Assembly (NCBI GenBank): GCA_963513935.1
Contig: OY740765.1
Coordinates: 115,511,362 to 115,575,361, forward strand
Length of the DNA stretch: 64,000 bases
Origin: Aphrophora alni
Taxonomy: Eukaryota; Arthropoda; Insecta; Hemiptera; Aphrophoridae
Direction of reading: 5' to 3'
Below are positions 11,910 through 23,474 of the stretch, in pieces. The position numbers and the translations under genes are program-made. How positions within the stretch are numbered: the stretch's first letter is position 1; each line of letters begins with the position of its first letter. A model generated the notes under the pieces. The model saw nothing but the letters and a program-made list of their open reading frames with translations, was not told where the DNA came from and did not search any database.

Positions 11910-12796
11910 GCACCGATCGTATTAGTTGGAATACTTTAGAACAGTAGTGTGTATACGCTTCGAGTTTAATTGAAATCTGTTCAGTAGTTTCCGAGATAAA
12001 TGACGGTTTGTTTTATTTTTTTACCGCAAAGTTTAAACACCGTCTATGTTTTGACCAAGTTTTCGTAGGAAATGCAATAATAGTTTAATATTATATTAAA
12101 CAATAATGATATTAAGGCACTTAGCAGTTTCACGATTTTTATGTCAGGGTGTTCATTTCCGGGCCATCATTGTGATCTCCGAAACACTAAACTTTTATTT
12201 TTTATTATTTTTTTTTAATTTGTTCTAAAATAATAGGAATCCATATTCATTTTATTCAACATAAATTAAATTGTACAATCGCCAATTTGAAATGGAAGAA
12301 AATATATATATTTTTAAATTATCATAATTCTATTTTGGTTTAGACTAAATTTGGATGTTTTAGACAATTACTGAGAAATTATATTTTTAGTTTTTTGTCG
12401 ATAATTCAGTTATCCCTTAACCTAAAAACAAAAACAAACAAAAATAATAATAATAATAATAGTAGTGAAAACAGGAAAAGTTTTTGTCTGCTGTATATTT
12501 TTCGTAAGACGAACGATTTTCGTGAAATTTAATATTAAATATTTTTAACGGCCATCATTTTCAAAATTTACATACAGTTTTGTTTCCTGGTATAGCCAAC
12601 TGGTAAAAAATGACATACAAAATGTGTAGCCTACACCAAATTCCGACTCGAAATCTTAATAATTTCAAAAGCTAAAATTATTTTTGGAAAAACACAAAAT
12701 GGATGACAGATGGATAACGAAGCGTTTCCGGACATATGTTCATAGGAACTATTTTCTTTAATTTAACCCAAATCACCACATTTTCTGAACACTCTG
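11910..12796 (-). repeat. About 0.89-kb dispersed repeat, inverted copy of 44869-45750
   Basis: Read on the minus strand, this segment starts CAGAGTGTTCAGAAAATGT beside a TA and follows the sequence at 44869-45750 along almost its whole length, ending at the shared 'CACCGATCGTAT' block. The outer 250 bases carry the long-TIR modules of the DD41D-like family. No transposase is visible, so it is a non-autonomous or decayed copy. Confidence 0.75.
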
Positions 12797-12798
12797 TA

Positions 12799-13498
12799 TA
12801 TACCATAGAGTCAGTGTGTTATCTTAAAAATCCCGTAAAGTACGTATTAGAACTTTGTATATTTATTTTCAAATGGTAACTGTGTGTTGTAAGCATTAAA
12901 TATCAATGGTTTAAAACTAACAAAGTATTTATTAATCTTGTTAGCATTTACGTAATAGAATTTCACGATTTTAGAATATTTCCCTAAATACAAAGTGGAA
13001 TTGATGTCTTTTTTGTCATAAATTGGTTAATTTTTATCGTAGAGTAAACATTAAAAACTTAAAATAAAGGAAATTAAATGATTTAAAATAGGTGTTTTGG
13101 ATATTTTGATACGAGGTGTGGTTCACCATTATGAACAATTAAAGCTCGTATAAATCGTGCAAGCAATATGGGGATAATTTCAGCGCAATTACAAGGTCAT
13201 AACTCGGTCAATTTTAATCGAATCGAAGCGAGTAAAAAAACAAAATATAGGTCAATTTATTGTCTTTAAAAGTGAAGATTTAAAAATCCGATTATTAAAA
13301 AGCGACTCGAGACTCATCGATTTCTTAAAAAGGAAGTATTTTAAAACAAATTCTTATATATTTTATTCACACTTATCCTTTTCTTTATAGCTTACACTCT
13401 ACAATAATGGGTGTAAAGTAAGAACCAAAACAAATTTAATTTAAATTTTGAATGGTAAATTTACGTTTATTTTATAATGTTACACCACAGTGAAGATA
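12799..13498. other. AT-rich spacer
   Basis: No gene, array or paired repeat seen between the dispersed repeat and the LTR element. Confidence 0.55.
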
Positions 13499-13502
13499 TG
13501 AT
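13499..13502. repeat. Target site duplication, left (TGAT)
   Basis: TGAT directly flanks the left LTR and is repeated after the right LTR at 21847-21850. A 4-bp duplication is usual for Ty3/gypsy integration. Confidence 0.85.
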
Positions 13503-15068
13503 TATAACATAACAGAACGTTTGTTATATAATATTTATTTTGATTAACTCTAAAAATTTACTTTTAATTTATTATCTTGAAACTATGATGATGGTTTAAT
13601 TAAATTAATTCAACAAAACAAGTTTTTATCCTTTAACTAACTTTAGGATTTATTAGCAAAAACAATTATTTATAACAACAGTATCAATTCAATTTATCTA
13701 TTCATTGAAATATCTTAAGGCTACTTCATTCTCTCACACTTGCATTCTTTAAAAACTAATTTACTCTAATACACAATATTATTGATTACAAATTTAAATT
13801 CTACAATTTATTATTCAATTTACATAAAATATCAAAACTCTACAAAATGTTCAACAGATCTTGTCCAAATTGTTCTTATTAACTTTATCAATTTTATAAC
13901 AAAAACAAGACAAATTTCTTTAATTAACTGATATTTCCAAATTTACTTTAGTTTGCCGGCTAGCTCAATTACTTTACTTTTAAATTAATTATACAAAAAA
14001 AAACTTGACTCTTATCTCGGGCATGGGAACTTTTAATGACTCAATTAAAGTGAAATACTAACTCTAATGATTATTTATTATGAAATTTTGTACTTATCAA
14101 CAATTCTCCTCGTCCGCTATAATTTTGGCACTTTTACACAACACAAATCACTAACGATGTACAACAACACAACGTATCCTTAGCCTGTGAAGTCGGATGC
14201 TGCTAACACTGGTTCCTTGACTGGTGGTGAATCTCTGGTGATACTCCGCTAACTCTATTTAGTCTCCTTACTCGTTCTTGATTACTATGGACTCCGACGC
14301 GATGATCTCTTCTTTTATGAAATTTAAACTCTTTGACTCTATTTAATTTATGAATCTAACAAACTTCAAGATAAATTACTAAATTTTGTTGCGGCTCTGG
14401 CTTTAAATTAACCAATGACTTAGAATTAAACCCTCAGGTTAATTCTTAACACTTAACACCTCCTACTCTGATTCCTAGCTGTAAGCCAAGACTTACACGC
14501 TCTTAACCCCAGTTCTAGACTGACTCTCCTTACTCTGGATTTCACCTCTCCCGAAATTCAAGTGTAGCGTCCTCTTCGCTTATTGGTTAAATCTCATTTT
14601 TTTTAAAACTCAGGCCTCTCCGGATTGGACCTCTAACTTTCTAAAAATCGTTGGTTTTTTATTACACGCGCTGGCTTCACCCTCGGAGATACCGTTAGGA
14701 ATTCGCTTTCTCATTTTTTCTTGGTTCCCATTTTTTTTTACAACACGCAGCTGCGTTGAATAGCAAAACTCCGTTATGTTTTCTACTAAATTTTTATTTG
14801 TGTCGGCGAACTTTCTCCTCTTAAGTAAAACAGAATGTCTTCTTTCCCTTGTCCTTGTCACGTTTGTCAAATTGTACAGTTATTTTCCAAACTTAACCTT
14901 GCAGCTGCTCTTTCGGTAAGATTTGCTTGTCCACATGCGTTCTGTTTCAATTTACACATTTACACAATTATTTATTAATGTTAACTTTTGATTGATTATT
15001 ATTATTTTAATATTTGATATTAGGCCTAATTAATTATTTATCCATTGTGATCGTTTGAGATCGTTATA
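13503..15068 (-). repeat. 3' LTR of the Ty3/gypsy element
   Basis: 1566 bp, with short inverted tips TATAAC...GTTATA. It is almost identical to the LTR at 20281-21846. Both LTRs contain an open minus-strand frame (14610-14870 here) of 86 codons that has no ATG start and is rich in Arg and Lys. Its presence in both copies only reflects LTR identity, so I do not call it a gene. Confidence 0.95.
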
Positions 15069-15078
15069 CTGTCCCCAG
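15069..15078 (-). other. Polypurine tract
   Basis: On the minus strand CTGGGGACAG ends exactly at the 3' LTR. A G-rich, mostly purine run here is where plus-strand DNA synthesis is primed in LTR elements. It is short and interrupted by pyrimidines, so the exact limits are uncertain. Confidence 0.6.
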
Positions 15079-15321
15079 ATAAAATTTGTCTTTGAAATGC
15101 CTCAAGATAAATTTTTTCTTACGCCCGTTTCTTTAACAATAGGTTGTAAAGAACCTTTTTCTTACAATGCCCTTTATGTTGCGGTTACCCACTGTTTTAC
15201 AATAGACCTTTCTTCTATTGTTCCTCTTGTGGTCAACCCTAGTCCCTTTTATGGTTTTCCTTTCACTCTTGCTCCTTTATTGTCTATGTTTTGTTTACTG
15301 CCTAAGTTTATTCTAATGTCC

Positions 15322-18300
15322 TTAATTATAATATTTCTTTAATAATCTACAATTAAATATTCCCCTAATTTTATTTTTATTTATGTGTCCTAACCTATAT
15401 GTCGTATTTCCTAATTTATTTATTATTTTATAAGGTCCTTCATACAGCTCGCAAAATTTGTGATATCTTTTTATTATTAGTTTTGAAGGTATGCATGCTC
15501 TGACCAATACTTGCTCGCCTATTTTGTACTCGGTGGGTGGGTGCTGTTCATTAAATTTTCTTGCATAATTTTCTCTTTTGTTCTTTATACGTAAGTAAAT
15601 TTCCGCGTCGCTGATGATTGCTTCTCGTTGGTCATCTGGTTTGATGAGATATCTGGCCCAACTACGTGTCGGTTTCCTTTTAAACTGCGCCTCTACGGGT
15701 GTGGTTTCAATGGTGTCATGATACGATTCATTGATGCATGATTCTATTACTTCTACTATCTTTCCCCAATCTTGATGCCTGTCCTTTAATAATATCCTGC
15801 AAAATTGTCCAATTTGTCTCATAATCCGCTCGGCCATGTTCCCTTGTGGATTCCTGATCGCTACTGTTCTTTTCTGTATCCCTAATTTTGTTAATCCTGT
15901 TTCCCATTTCGGTGAAGTAAACTGTGTTCCGTTATCTGATAATATGTATTGAGGTACTTGTATTTCCTGTATATATTTTTCTATTTGTTTAAGTGTGGTG
16001 TTTGTAGTAGTGTTCCTGACTTTATACAATTTCGTATATTTTGTAAATGCGTCGATCATTACAAAGATGTATTTGCACCCTCCTGTTGACTTTGGTAACG
16101 GTCCGTAATAATCCACACAGATTAACTCTCCCACTCCTTTTGGTATGATCGGTATTAGCTCCCCATTTCGATGTTTCAGATCAAATTTACATTTCTGGCA
16201 TTTTTGACATTTTATTAACTCTTCCCTTATATACCTAGCAATTTTGTTTCCCGTAAAATCTTCTTTAAATATTTTATAACATTTATTTATACCAATGTGT
16301 CCATACATTACTTGTATTTCATTTGCTAATATTTTGACATAATCCGGTGGTATCATTAATTTCCATATTTCTTTTTCTTTCCTAAATAACTTATTTTTAC
16401 ATAACTGGTAATGTTCCTTAAATTTTTGATTATTATTATTTAAATTCTCAATTATATTTTTACAATTTTGATCTCTTCCTTGTATTACTTCAAAATTTGT
16501 TAATATTTTACCTATTTCTACACTAAACCCTTTTGCTAATAATAATATTTCGACCAGTCTTTCGTCACTTGTTTCTTTGACTTCGGCGTTATCCTCAGGA
16601 TATCGACTCAAAGTGTCTGCTACTACGTTCTCCTTTCCTTTACAATGTTGAATTTGGATGTTGTACTCCTGTATTAATAAAATCCACCTGGTCATGCGTG
16701 CATTCAGTAATCTACAATTATTCATAAAAGTAATGGCTTTGTTGTCGGTTATTACTGTTAACTTTTTCCCTAAAACATAATTTCTAAATTTCCTTAAACA
16801 TATTACGACGCTATATAACTCTTTTTCTGCTGTACTGTAGAATTTCTCGGCTCCTTTAAATGTACGACTGGTGTACCCTATTACACCGATCTCCTGGTTA
16901 TCCCCAATTTGGTACAGTTGTCCACCAGCTGCGATTTCCGAAGCATCTGTTTGCAAATAAAACATTTTATCCTTATCTGGGTGCCGTAATGTGACAACTT
17001 CTACAAATTCCCTTTTAACCCTATTGAAACTTTCTTCAACCTCTGTGGTCCATTTAAATTTTACCCCCTTTTTTAGTAGTTCTTGTAACGGTGCAGTAAC
17101 TAAAGCGTAATTCTTCGAAAACTTATGATAAAAATTGGTAAGACCCAAAAATCCCTTCAGTTGCCTTGCTGTTTTTGGTCTTGGAAAATTCCTAATTGCA
17201 GCCATTTTGTTTTCTTGTGGTTTGACCCCCTCTGTCGTTAATAAAAAACCTAAGTATTCTATTTGTTGTCTGCAGAAGTTTGATTTATTAAGGTTAACGG
17301 TTAAATTTGCATTTTTAAATAATTCTAAAATTTGTTCTATTTGTATTAAATGTTCCTTCCAGTTCCCTGCTAAGCATAAACAATCATCGACGTATAATGT
17401 TAAAAATTTCTTCACCTGTTCATTTAATATGGAATTTAATCCCCTTGTGAGACTGGCTAAACTGGTGCTTAATCCAAAAGGTACTGTTTTGTATCGATAA
17501 CACAGGCCTTTATGTAGAAACGCGGTGTAGTCTCTGCTTTCTACATGAAGTGGTATCTGCCAAAAACTACTTGTTAAGTCAAAGCTACTCATCCAATTAA
17601 TCTTTTGTTCTATTGTTAATAACTCTTGAATCGGTTGCGACCCCTCATAATCTGGAACTGTTCGCGCATTTATTATTCTAGCGTCCAGGCATATTCTGAC
17701 ACTTCCATCTTTTTTACACACTGGAACGATAGGATTAATATATGGGCTGTTGCATCTTTCAATAATTCCGTAATCTAGCATCTTTTTGATTTCCAGATCC
17801 ACGCTTTCCCTATACTTCATCGCAATCGGCCAACTTCTCTGACAGTATGGACTTTTATCCGTTATTTTCAATTTATGCTGGTATGTACTAATTAACCCTG
17901 GTTTTTTACTAAATACCCCTTTATATTTTATTAAAATTTCATTTAATTGTTCTTTTTGAATTTCCGAAATGTGCCCTAATTCATTTATTTTTCGCATAAT
18001 TTCTTTCTGATCAGTTTCGTAACTTTCTATTTCCATATGTTGTATTAATTTATGTTTATAATGTTCTTCCGGGTCCTCAAACATGATCTCCTTCCTTACT
18101 TCACAATTTTCTTCATTATTTATACCTAATTCTAATTTATTGCTGATAAAATCTACGACAGCCTTATTTTTAACCAAAAAATCTAACCCTAAAATGCAGT
18201 TTCTTATTAAGTCCGGTACAATGATAAAATGAATATTCATTACAATATCTCCCACATTTGCTCCAATTATTATTTGTTTTTTAATATTCTTCGAGCGTAA

Positions 18301-18549
18301 GCCGGTTGCTCCAATTACCTTAACTCCTGCTACTGGTAATTCTTCGTATGGTCCCATTATTTCCTTATTCTCTAAATAAAACCGTTCCGACAAGGAATTG
18401 AATTCACACCCTGTATCCACTAAAGCCTGTACATTTATTCTATTAAAACCTATTGTTATTTCTGGACATTTTGTTAAATTTTTACATATTAAATCTGAGT
18501 TATCCTGTGCTTCTAAATAATCTTTTAAATCAGTAAATAAGGTGTTCAT
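15322..18549 (-). CDS. pol: Ty3/gypsy Pol polyprotein (protease, reverse transcriptase, RNase H, integrase)
   Basis: A 1075-residue uninterrupted frame with a true ATG. Retropepsin active site DTG lies at residues 45-47, with ILGLDF near 119-124. The reverse transcriptase spans about 230-480, with the first catalytic Asp in SSFDLTSSFWQI (about 324) and YVDD at 386-389. RNase H has TDAS (534-537), the Glu in AEKELYS (about 577), TDNK (about 601) and VADTLSRYP (about 643). Integrase has a zinc-binding region (GHIG at about 750, then CQKCQKC at 781-787) in which the first His of the usual HHCC set is not obvious. It also has the DDE core: D813 (CVDYYGPL), D872 (SDNGTQF) and E907 (NMAERIM). The enzyme set copies element RNA into DNA and inserts it. 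The ATG is in the same frame as gag, 57 bases downstream of the gag stop, and the 18 codons between are open, so Pol is probably made as a Gag-Pol fusion rather than from this ATG. Confidence 0.95.
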   Translation of the reverse strand: MNTLFTDLKDYLEAQDNSDLICKNLTKCPEITIGFNRINVQALVDTGCEFNSLSERFYLENKEIMGPYEELPVAGVKVIGATGLRSKNIKKQIIIGANVGDIVMNIHFIIVPDLIRNCILGLDFLVKNKAVVDFISNKLELGINNEENCEVRKEIMFEDPEEHYKHKLIQHMEIESYETDQKEIMRKINELGHISEIQKEQLNEILIKYKGVFSKKPGLISTYQHKLKITDKSPYCQRSWPIAMKYRESVDLEIKKMLDYGIIERCNSPYINPIVPVCKKDGSVRICLDARIINARTVPDYEGSQPIQELLTIEQKINWMSSFDLTSSFWQIPLHVESRDYTAFLHKGLCYRYKTVPFGLSTSLASLTRGLNSILNEQVKKFLTLYVDDCLCLAGNWKEHLIQIEQILELFKNANLTVNLNKSNFCRQQIEYLGFLLTTEGVKPQENKMAAIRNFPRPKTARQLKGFLGLTNFYHKFSKNYALVTAPLQELLKKGVKFKWTTEVEESFNRVKREFVEVVTLRHPDKDKMFYLQTDASEIAAGGQLYQIGDNQEIGVIGYTSRTFKGAEKFYSTAEKELYSVVICLRKFRNYVLGKKLTVITDNKAITFMNNCRLLNARMTRWILLIQEYNIQIQHCKGKENVVADTLSRYPEDNAEVKETSDERLVEILLLAKGFSVEIGKILTNFEVIQGRDQNCKNIIENLNNNNQKFKEHYQLCKNKLFRKEKEIWKLMIPPDYVKILANEIQVMYGHIGINKCYKIFKEDFTGNKIARYIREELIKCQKCQKCKFDLKHRNGELIPIIPKGVGELICVDYYGPLPKSTGGCKYIFVMIDAFTKYTKLYKVRNTTTNTTLKQIEKYIQEIQVPQYILSDNGTQFTSPKWETGLTKLGIQKRTVAIRNPQGNMAERIMRQIGQFCRILLKDRHQDWGKIVEVIESCINESYHDTIETTPVEAQFKRKPTRSWARYLIKPDDQREAIISDAEIYLRIKNKRENYARKFNEQHPPTEYKIGEQVLVRACIPSKLIIKRYHKFCELYEGPYKIINKLGNTTYRLGHINKNKIRGIFNCRLLKKYYN

Positions 18550-18603
18550 AACGCTATTGTTTTGTATTGCCCCTTGTCGGTTGCTTACGCCCTCGGCTAA
18601 CCT

Positions 18604-20148
18604 TCACTTTTCCTTTCTATTAGGGGTTGGTTCTCTAACAAACCGCCTGTCCGGAACTCTCGGGTCATTGCTCGTTCCTTCATTGTTTCCCTGTCTTCTC
18701 CACTCAACTGGTTTATGACCTTGTTCTCGCCATGGAGTCATATGGTCACTCGGTCGTCTACCCCAATTATTCGGTTTGTTGTTATTTACTTGTTCCCTAA
18801 AATTTCCTCTATTATTGTTTACCCTTTCCCTTTCATTGACTTCCTCTATCCTAGCATGTTCAAATTCCATGAGCAATTTTATAAATTCTGTTTTCTTTTT
18901 AATCCCCCTTGTAATTATTGCAATCAAGATATTTGGATGGAAATGTTTTCCCGCCTTATAAACTAATTGTTCCTCTGCTAACGGCGGACTTAACTCGGAA
19001 CATTGTAGCATCAACATTTCTACATATGCAATTGCCTCGTCATTCATTCTGCCTCTAAATTTCCCAAACTCTAAATGGTCCCTAATTTTCGCCTGTATTA
19101 TTTCATTGAAATACTTCTCCCTAAACAATTCCTCAAATTCCTTAAAATTTTTAACACTTCTCCTATGTAGCTGCCACCATATATAAGCCTCGTCTTTTAA
19201 ATATCGGTCAATCCAATGCATGCCGTTTCCAATTACCTGCTCGCTTATCTCTTCCATTACATTTAGAAATTGTATGGGAAACCTCTCTTTTCCCGAGAAA
19301 CTAATATTTCTTACTTCTGGCTCGTGACAATATCCTTCCCCTAAATTTCTGACCGTTTTTAATCTCCTATCTAATTCAATTAACTTTTTAGCGACCTCTT
19401 CCGTCTTCTTCGCATTCTCCTCAATTTTCGCGATGTTAGTTTCATTATTTTTCGTGCATATTTCCCCGATTTCTTCGTCTTTCGCCGCGAGTTCTTCCAA
19501 CCGATTGTTGACGACTACGCCACGGTTTTCGAGTTCTTGCACGCGACCCTCCGTTTCCGCGCGATATCCCTTGATTCGATCGCCGAATTCTTCTTCCGTC
19601 TTCTTCAACCTCTCTTCGACGCTCGTACGAATTTCCGCGACTTGTGTTTCGACCATCTCTACTCGACTGTTGACTCCGTCAAAACGCTCATTTATCCTCC
19701 TGTTAAATTTTTCTTCTAATGCGGTTAGACTACCCTTAACTTCCCCAAATTTCTCTTCCATGTATTTTTTCGCGTTTTTCTCGGCTTTTTCCGCGATTCT
19801 CCGGTTCTCTTCTGTCAGCTTTTCCGCGTTTTTCTCGGCTTTTTCCGCGATTCTCCGGTTTTCCTCTGCCATCTTTTCCGCCATCCGCTCTAACATTTCC
19901 TGTATCATTGTCATACCCGCGTTTCCTAACTGCACTGCCGCTGATGTTGTTGGATTGTCTACTTCTGTCCCCGCCCGTGAATTTACGTTACTCTCTACTT
20001 CTAATTCCCCATTTTGATTAATTGACTCTAATTGTTCCCCTTCTTGACTAAAATTTAAACTCCCACTATTTAATCCCAATTGATTATATATTTCACTTTC
20101 ATTTGCCATTTTAAGTTCTAATTCCCTCTTTTTACTTCTGGTTAACAT
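18604..20148 (-). CDS. gag: Ty3/gypsy Gag structural protein
   Basis: About 514 residues from the first ATG (20148), starting MLTRSKKRELELKM and ending with UGA at 18604-18606. The N-terminal half is a long charged coiled coil with an 18-residue tandem duplication containing AEKAEKNAEKLTEENRRI (DNA near 19765-19880). The middle (about residues 285-440) is a capsid-type retrotransposon Gag domain with 'DEAYIWWQLHRR' and 'FKEFEELFREKYF'. The C-terminus is basic and rich in Asn, Arg and Gly, without a CCHC zinc knuckle, so RNA binding probably depends on this basic tail. Gag would assemble the cytoplasmic particle in which reverse transcription takes place. Pol follows in the same frame. Confidence 0.92.
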   Translation of the reverse strand: MLTRSKKRELELKMANESEIYNQLGLNSGSLNFSQEGEQLESINQNGELEVESNVNSRAGTEVDNPTTSAAVQLGNAGMTMIQEMLERMAEKMAEENRRIAEKAEKNAEKLTEENRRIAEKAEKNAKKYMEEKFGEVKGSLTALEEKFNRRINERFDGVNSRVEMVETQVAEIRTSVEERLKKTEEEFGDRIKGYRAETEGRVQELENRGVVVNNRLEELAAKDEEIGEICTKNNETNIAKIEENAKKTEEVAKKLIELDRRLKTVRNLGEGYCHEPEVRNISFSGKERFPIQFLNVMEEISEQVIGNGMHWIDRYLKDEAYIWWQLHRRSVKNFKEFEELFREKYFNEIIQAKIRDHLEFGKFRGRMNDEAIAYVEMLMLQCSELSPPLAEEQLVYKAGKHFHPNILIAIITRGIKKKTEFIKLLMEFEHARIEEVNERERVNNNRGNFREQVNNNKPNNWGRRPSDHMTPWREQGHKPVEWRRQGNNEGTSNDPRVPDRRFVREPTPNRKEK

Positions 20149-20259
20149 AAACAATACTACTCTAACCTATTATCTACCACACAATATTTCCTGTAACAAT
20201 GTTAATATTCTTATCCTCTAACAACTCTATAACTAGCAATTTAAATTTCACTTTAATGA

Positions 20260-20278
20260 GCCACGCGGTGGAGCGCCA
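20260..20278 (-). other. tRNA primer binding site
   Basis: On the minus strand, two bases inside the 5' LTR, the sequence starts TGGCGCTCCACCGCGTGGC. The TGGCGC start complements the 3' CCA end and last acceptor bases of a tRNA, as in many gypsy elements that use Lys or Ser tRNAs. The later bases do not match one tRNA that I can name with certainty. Confidence 0.65.
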
Positions 20279-20280
20279 AA

Positions 20281-21846
20281 TATAACATAACAGAACGTTT
20301 GTTATATAATATTTATTTTGATTAACTCTAAAAATTTACTTTTAATTTATTATCTTGAAACTATGATGATGGTTTAATTAAATTAATTCAACAAAACAAG
20401 TTTTTATCCTTTAACTAACTTTAGGATTTATTAGCAAAAACAATTATTTATAACAACAGTATCAATTCAATTTATCTATTCATTGAAATATCTTAAGGCT
20501 ACTTCATTCTCTCACACTTGCATTCTTTAAAAACTAATTTACTCTAATACACAATATTATTGATTACAAATTTAAATTCTACAATTTATTATTCAATTTA
20601 CATAAAATATCAAAACTCTACAAAATGTTCAACAGATCTTGTCCAAATTGTTCTTATTAACTTTGTCAATTTTATAACAAAAACAAGACAAATTTCTTTA
20701 ATTAACTGATATTTCCAAATTTACTTTAGTTTGCCGGCTAGCTCAATTACTTTACTTTTAAATTAATTATACAAAAAAAAACTTGACTCTTATCTCGGGC
20801 ATGGGAACTTTTAATGACTCAATTAAAGTGAAATACTAACTCTAATGATTATTTATTATGAAATTTTGTACTTATCAACAATTCTCCTCGTCCGCTATAA
20901 TTTTGGCACTTTTACACAACACAAATCACTAACGATGTACAACAACACAACGTATCCTTAGCCTGTGAAGTCGGATGCTGCTAACACTGGTTCCTTGACT
21001 GGTGGTGAATCTCTGGTGATACTCCGCTAACTCTATTTAGTCTCCTTACTCGTTCTTGATTACTATGGACTCCAACGCGATGATCTCTTCTTTTATGAAA
21101 TTTAAACTCTTTGACTCTATTTAATTTATGAATCTAACAAACTTCAAGATAAATTACTAAATTTTGTTGCGGCTCTGGCTTTAAATTAACCAATGACTTA
21201 GAATTAAACCCTCAGGTTAATTCTTAACACTTAACACCTCCTACTCTGATTCCTAGCTGTAAGCCAAGACTTACACGCTCTTAACCCCAGTTCTAGACTG
21301 ACTCTCCTTACTCTGGATTTCACCTCTCCCGAAATTCAAGTGTAGCGTCCTCTTCGCTTATTGGTTAAATCTCATTTTTTTTTAAACTCAGGCCTCTCCG
21401 GATTGGACCTCTAACTTTCTAAAAATCGTTGGTTTTTTATTACACGCGCTGGCTTCACCCTCGGAGATACCGTTAGGAATTCGCTTTCTCATTTTTTCTT
21501 GGTTCCCATTTTTTTTTACAACACGCAGCTGCGTTGAATAGCAAAACTCCGTTATGTTTTCTACTAAATTTTTATTTGTGTCGGCGAACTTTCTCCTCTT
21601 AAGTAAAACAGAATGTCTTCTTTCCCTTGTCCTTGTCACGTTTGTCAAATTGTACAGTTATTTTCCAAACTTAACCTTGCAGCTGCTCTTTCGGTAAGAT
21701 TTGCTTGTCCACATGCGTTCTGTTTCAATTTACACATTTACACAATTATTTATTAATGTTAACTTTTGATTGATTATTATTATTTTAATATTTGATATTA
21801 GGCCTAATTAATTATTTATCCATTGTGATCGTTTGAGATCGTTATA
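20281..21846 (-). repeat. 5' LTR of the Ty3/gypsy element
   Basis: 1566 bp, matching the left LTR with only about three differences seen. By position it must carry the promoter and start of the genomic RNA. I could not place a convincing TATA box or initiator by eye. Confidence 0.95.
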
Positions 21847-21850
21847 TGAT
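21847..21850. repeat. Target site duplication, right (TGAT)
   Basis: Matches 13499-13502 and fixes the outer limit of the LTR element. Confidence 0.85.
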
Positions 21851-23469
21851 GTAACAATCAAATCTCATAACAAGAAGGGCGAACAAAATTATATTAACAA
21901 TATAATAAAAACCGAAGGTCTCAGCTGCGAAAGGGACAATATTTCTTAAACAGAAAACTTACCCGTACTGGTCCGCTGGTATGGTAAAAATCTAATAATT
22001 ACAATTTTCTATGAAATTAATACAAGTTTTTAAATTTTTTATTACATCCCATAAAATTATCATATTTAGGCCTATTCAAATTCAACAAAATAGGCTAATT
22101 GAATTCATTAAAATTATGGTTGGCCAACAAATATATATATTAAAAAATTGGTGCCGTATCGGCCATTTCTAAATTTTTGTGCCGAAATATTGCTAGCAAT
22201 CCCATTTAAGTTATATATATATATAAAAAAATGTATAAAATTAAATAAAACTACTCATTACATAAACAAGATTACAAGTTTATATATTTCTTTTTTTAAT
22301 GACAAATGGTTTGTGTTGTAAAGCTTTCAGGTGAAAAATTGTTACTTTGCTGGTAATCAGGTACTTGAACCACCATTTTGCTGTAAATGAAACAAAACAA
22401 GGATATTACCATAAGAGTATAACTTGGATTTGCCTCTTTTTTAAAACTTAAAAAAAAAAAAAATATTAAAGTTTGATTGAAAATTGTTGCAAGCCTTTTG
22501 AAATATAATAAGCAAAATAGAAGTTGAAAAATTGTTCTATTGATTCTTCCTTAGGCAAGAAATAATTAACAGTGGTTTTTCTCAAACTTTTATTCCTTGG
22601 ATTAAACACAGGTGACTTTAGAGAAATTGACAAGTCTTTACAGGCTGACTTTAACAAGATCAAACAATTCAGGGGTTGTGCAAAATGTTTGTTACAGAAA
22701 TTTAAGCTTAGATTTTTTGTGTGCAATATATATGTACAATTATAAATTTTATGATTAAAAAAAAAATAACAGAATTGTTTTATGAAAACTTAAAATTATT
22801 GTTGGGTTTATAATCACAGCAAACCAATTTAATAAATGTATAAATAAATGTTACTTGGTAGTTTTTCACTGTTTAAGATTTTCAGAATAAGTATGTTGTA
22901 TTTTACTTTAATTTGTTTTAAATTCATGTGTTCATGCTTTTCAAAAAAACTTCAACTGTGCTGCGTCAAATTAAACAAAGGTTTAAGAAATTCTTATCAT
23001 ACCGCTTCAAGGTCTAGTATTGAATAGAAAGGAGATATTGTATCCGAGTTTTAGAGATAACAGAAGCTTGTCGATCAGCTGATCGATTTTCAAGACTATT
23101 TGTACTAATATTTATTATTTTCACTTTTCCTGTTTTGTGCTGCGACCTAGCGGTAGAATTATGGAACCGCTAGAGTTCTATGATTTAAGATACAAGTACT
23201 GTATTACCGACTTTCAATTTTAAAACGTACAATAATTCATTTTAATAATTTCACTATGAGGAAGAAAATACTTTCTTAATGTACGTTCCATACTGTGAAC
23301 CCCATTTAACTGCCATACATTATTATTATCTGTTATGATGATTTCCTATTCTCCTCTAACAAGCATAAAACGTGGAGAGGAAACAAATATTTGATGAAAA
23401 ATTTACATTAAAAATATGTATACGTATGATAATTTAAAAAGGAAGGACTTCTTTATTCCGGCACCTACC
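21851..23469. other. AT-rich intergenic DNA
   Basis: No convincing gene. The 86-codon minus-strand frame at 22466-22726 has no recognisable domain. Short AT dinucleotide runs occur near 22130 and 22215. Confidence 0.55.
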
Positions 23470-23474
23470 TATAT

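Larger units (their letters stand above)
13503..21846 (-). mobile_element. Complete Ty3/gypsy LTR retrotransposon, 8344 bp
   Basis: A full-length element lies on the minus strand. From its 5' side it has LTR (20281-21846), primer binding site, gag (20148-18604), pol (18549-15322), polypurine tract and LTR (13503-15068), inside a TGAT duplication. The LTRs are the same length (1566 bp), and I found about three substitutions between them (for example at 13888/20666). This points to a recent insertion, since LTRs are identical when they integrate. There is no envelope ORF: only about 240 bases lie between the pol stop and the polypurine tract. The element is therefore a retrotransposon, not an endogenous retrovirus. 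Gag and pol are intact apart from one UGA between them, so the copy may still be active. Confidence 0.95.

Noticed and set aside
14610..14870. 86-codon frame present twice (also 21388-21648)
   Set aside because: It lies inside both LTRs, lacks an ATG at the frame start, and is duplicated only because LTRs are copies.
15079..15321. Possible envelope gene after pol
   Set aside because: Only about 240 bases remain before the polypurine tract, with no suitable frame.
17135..17500. 121-codon plus-strand frame, and other plus-strand frames over gag and pol (for example 19433-20017)
   Set aside because: Antisense shadows of the intact retrotransposon genes.
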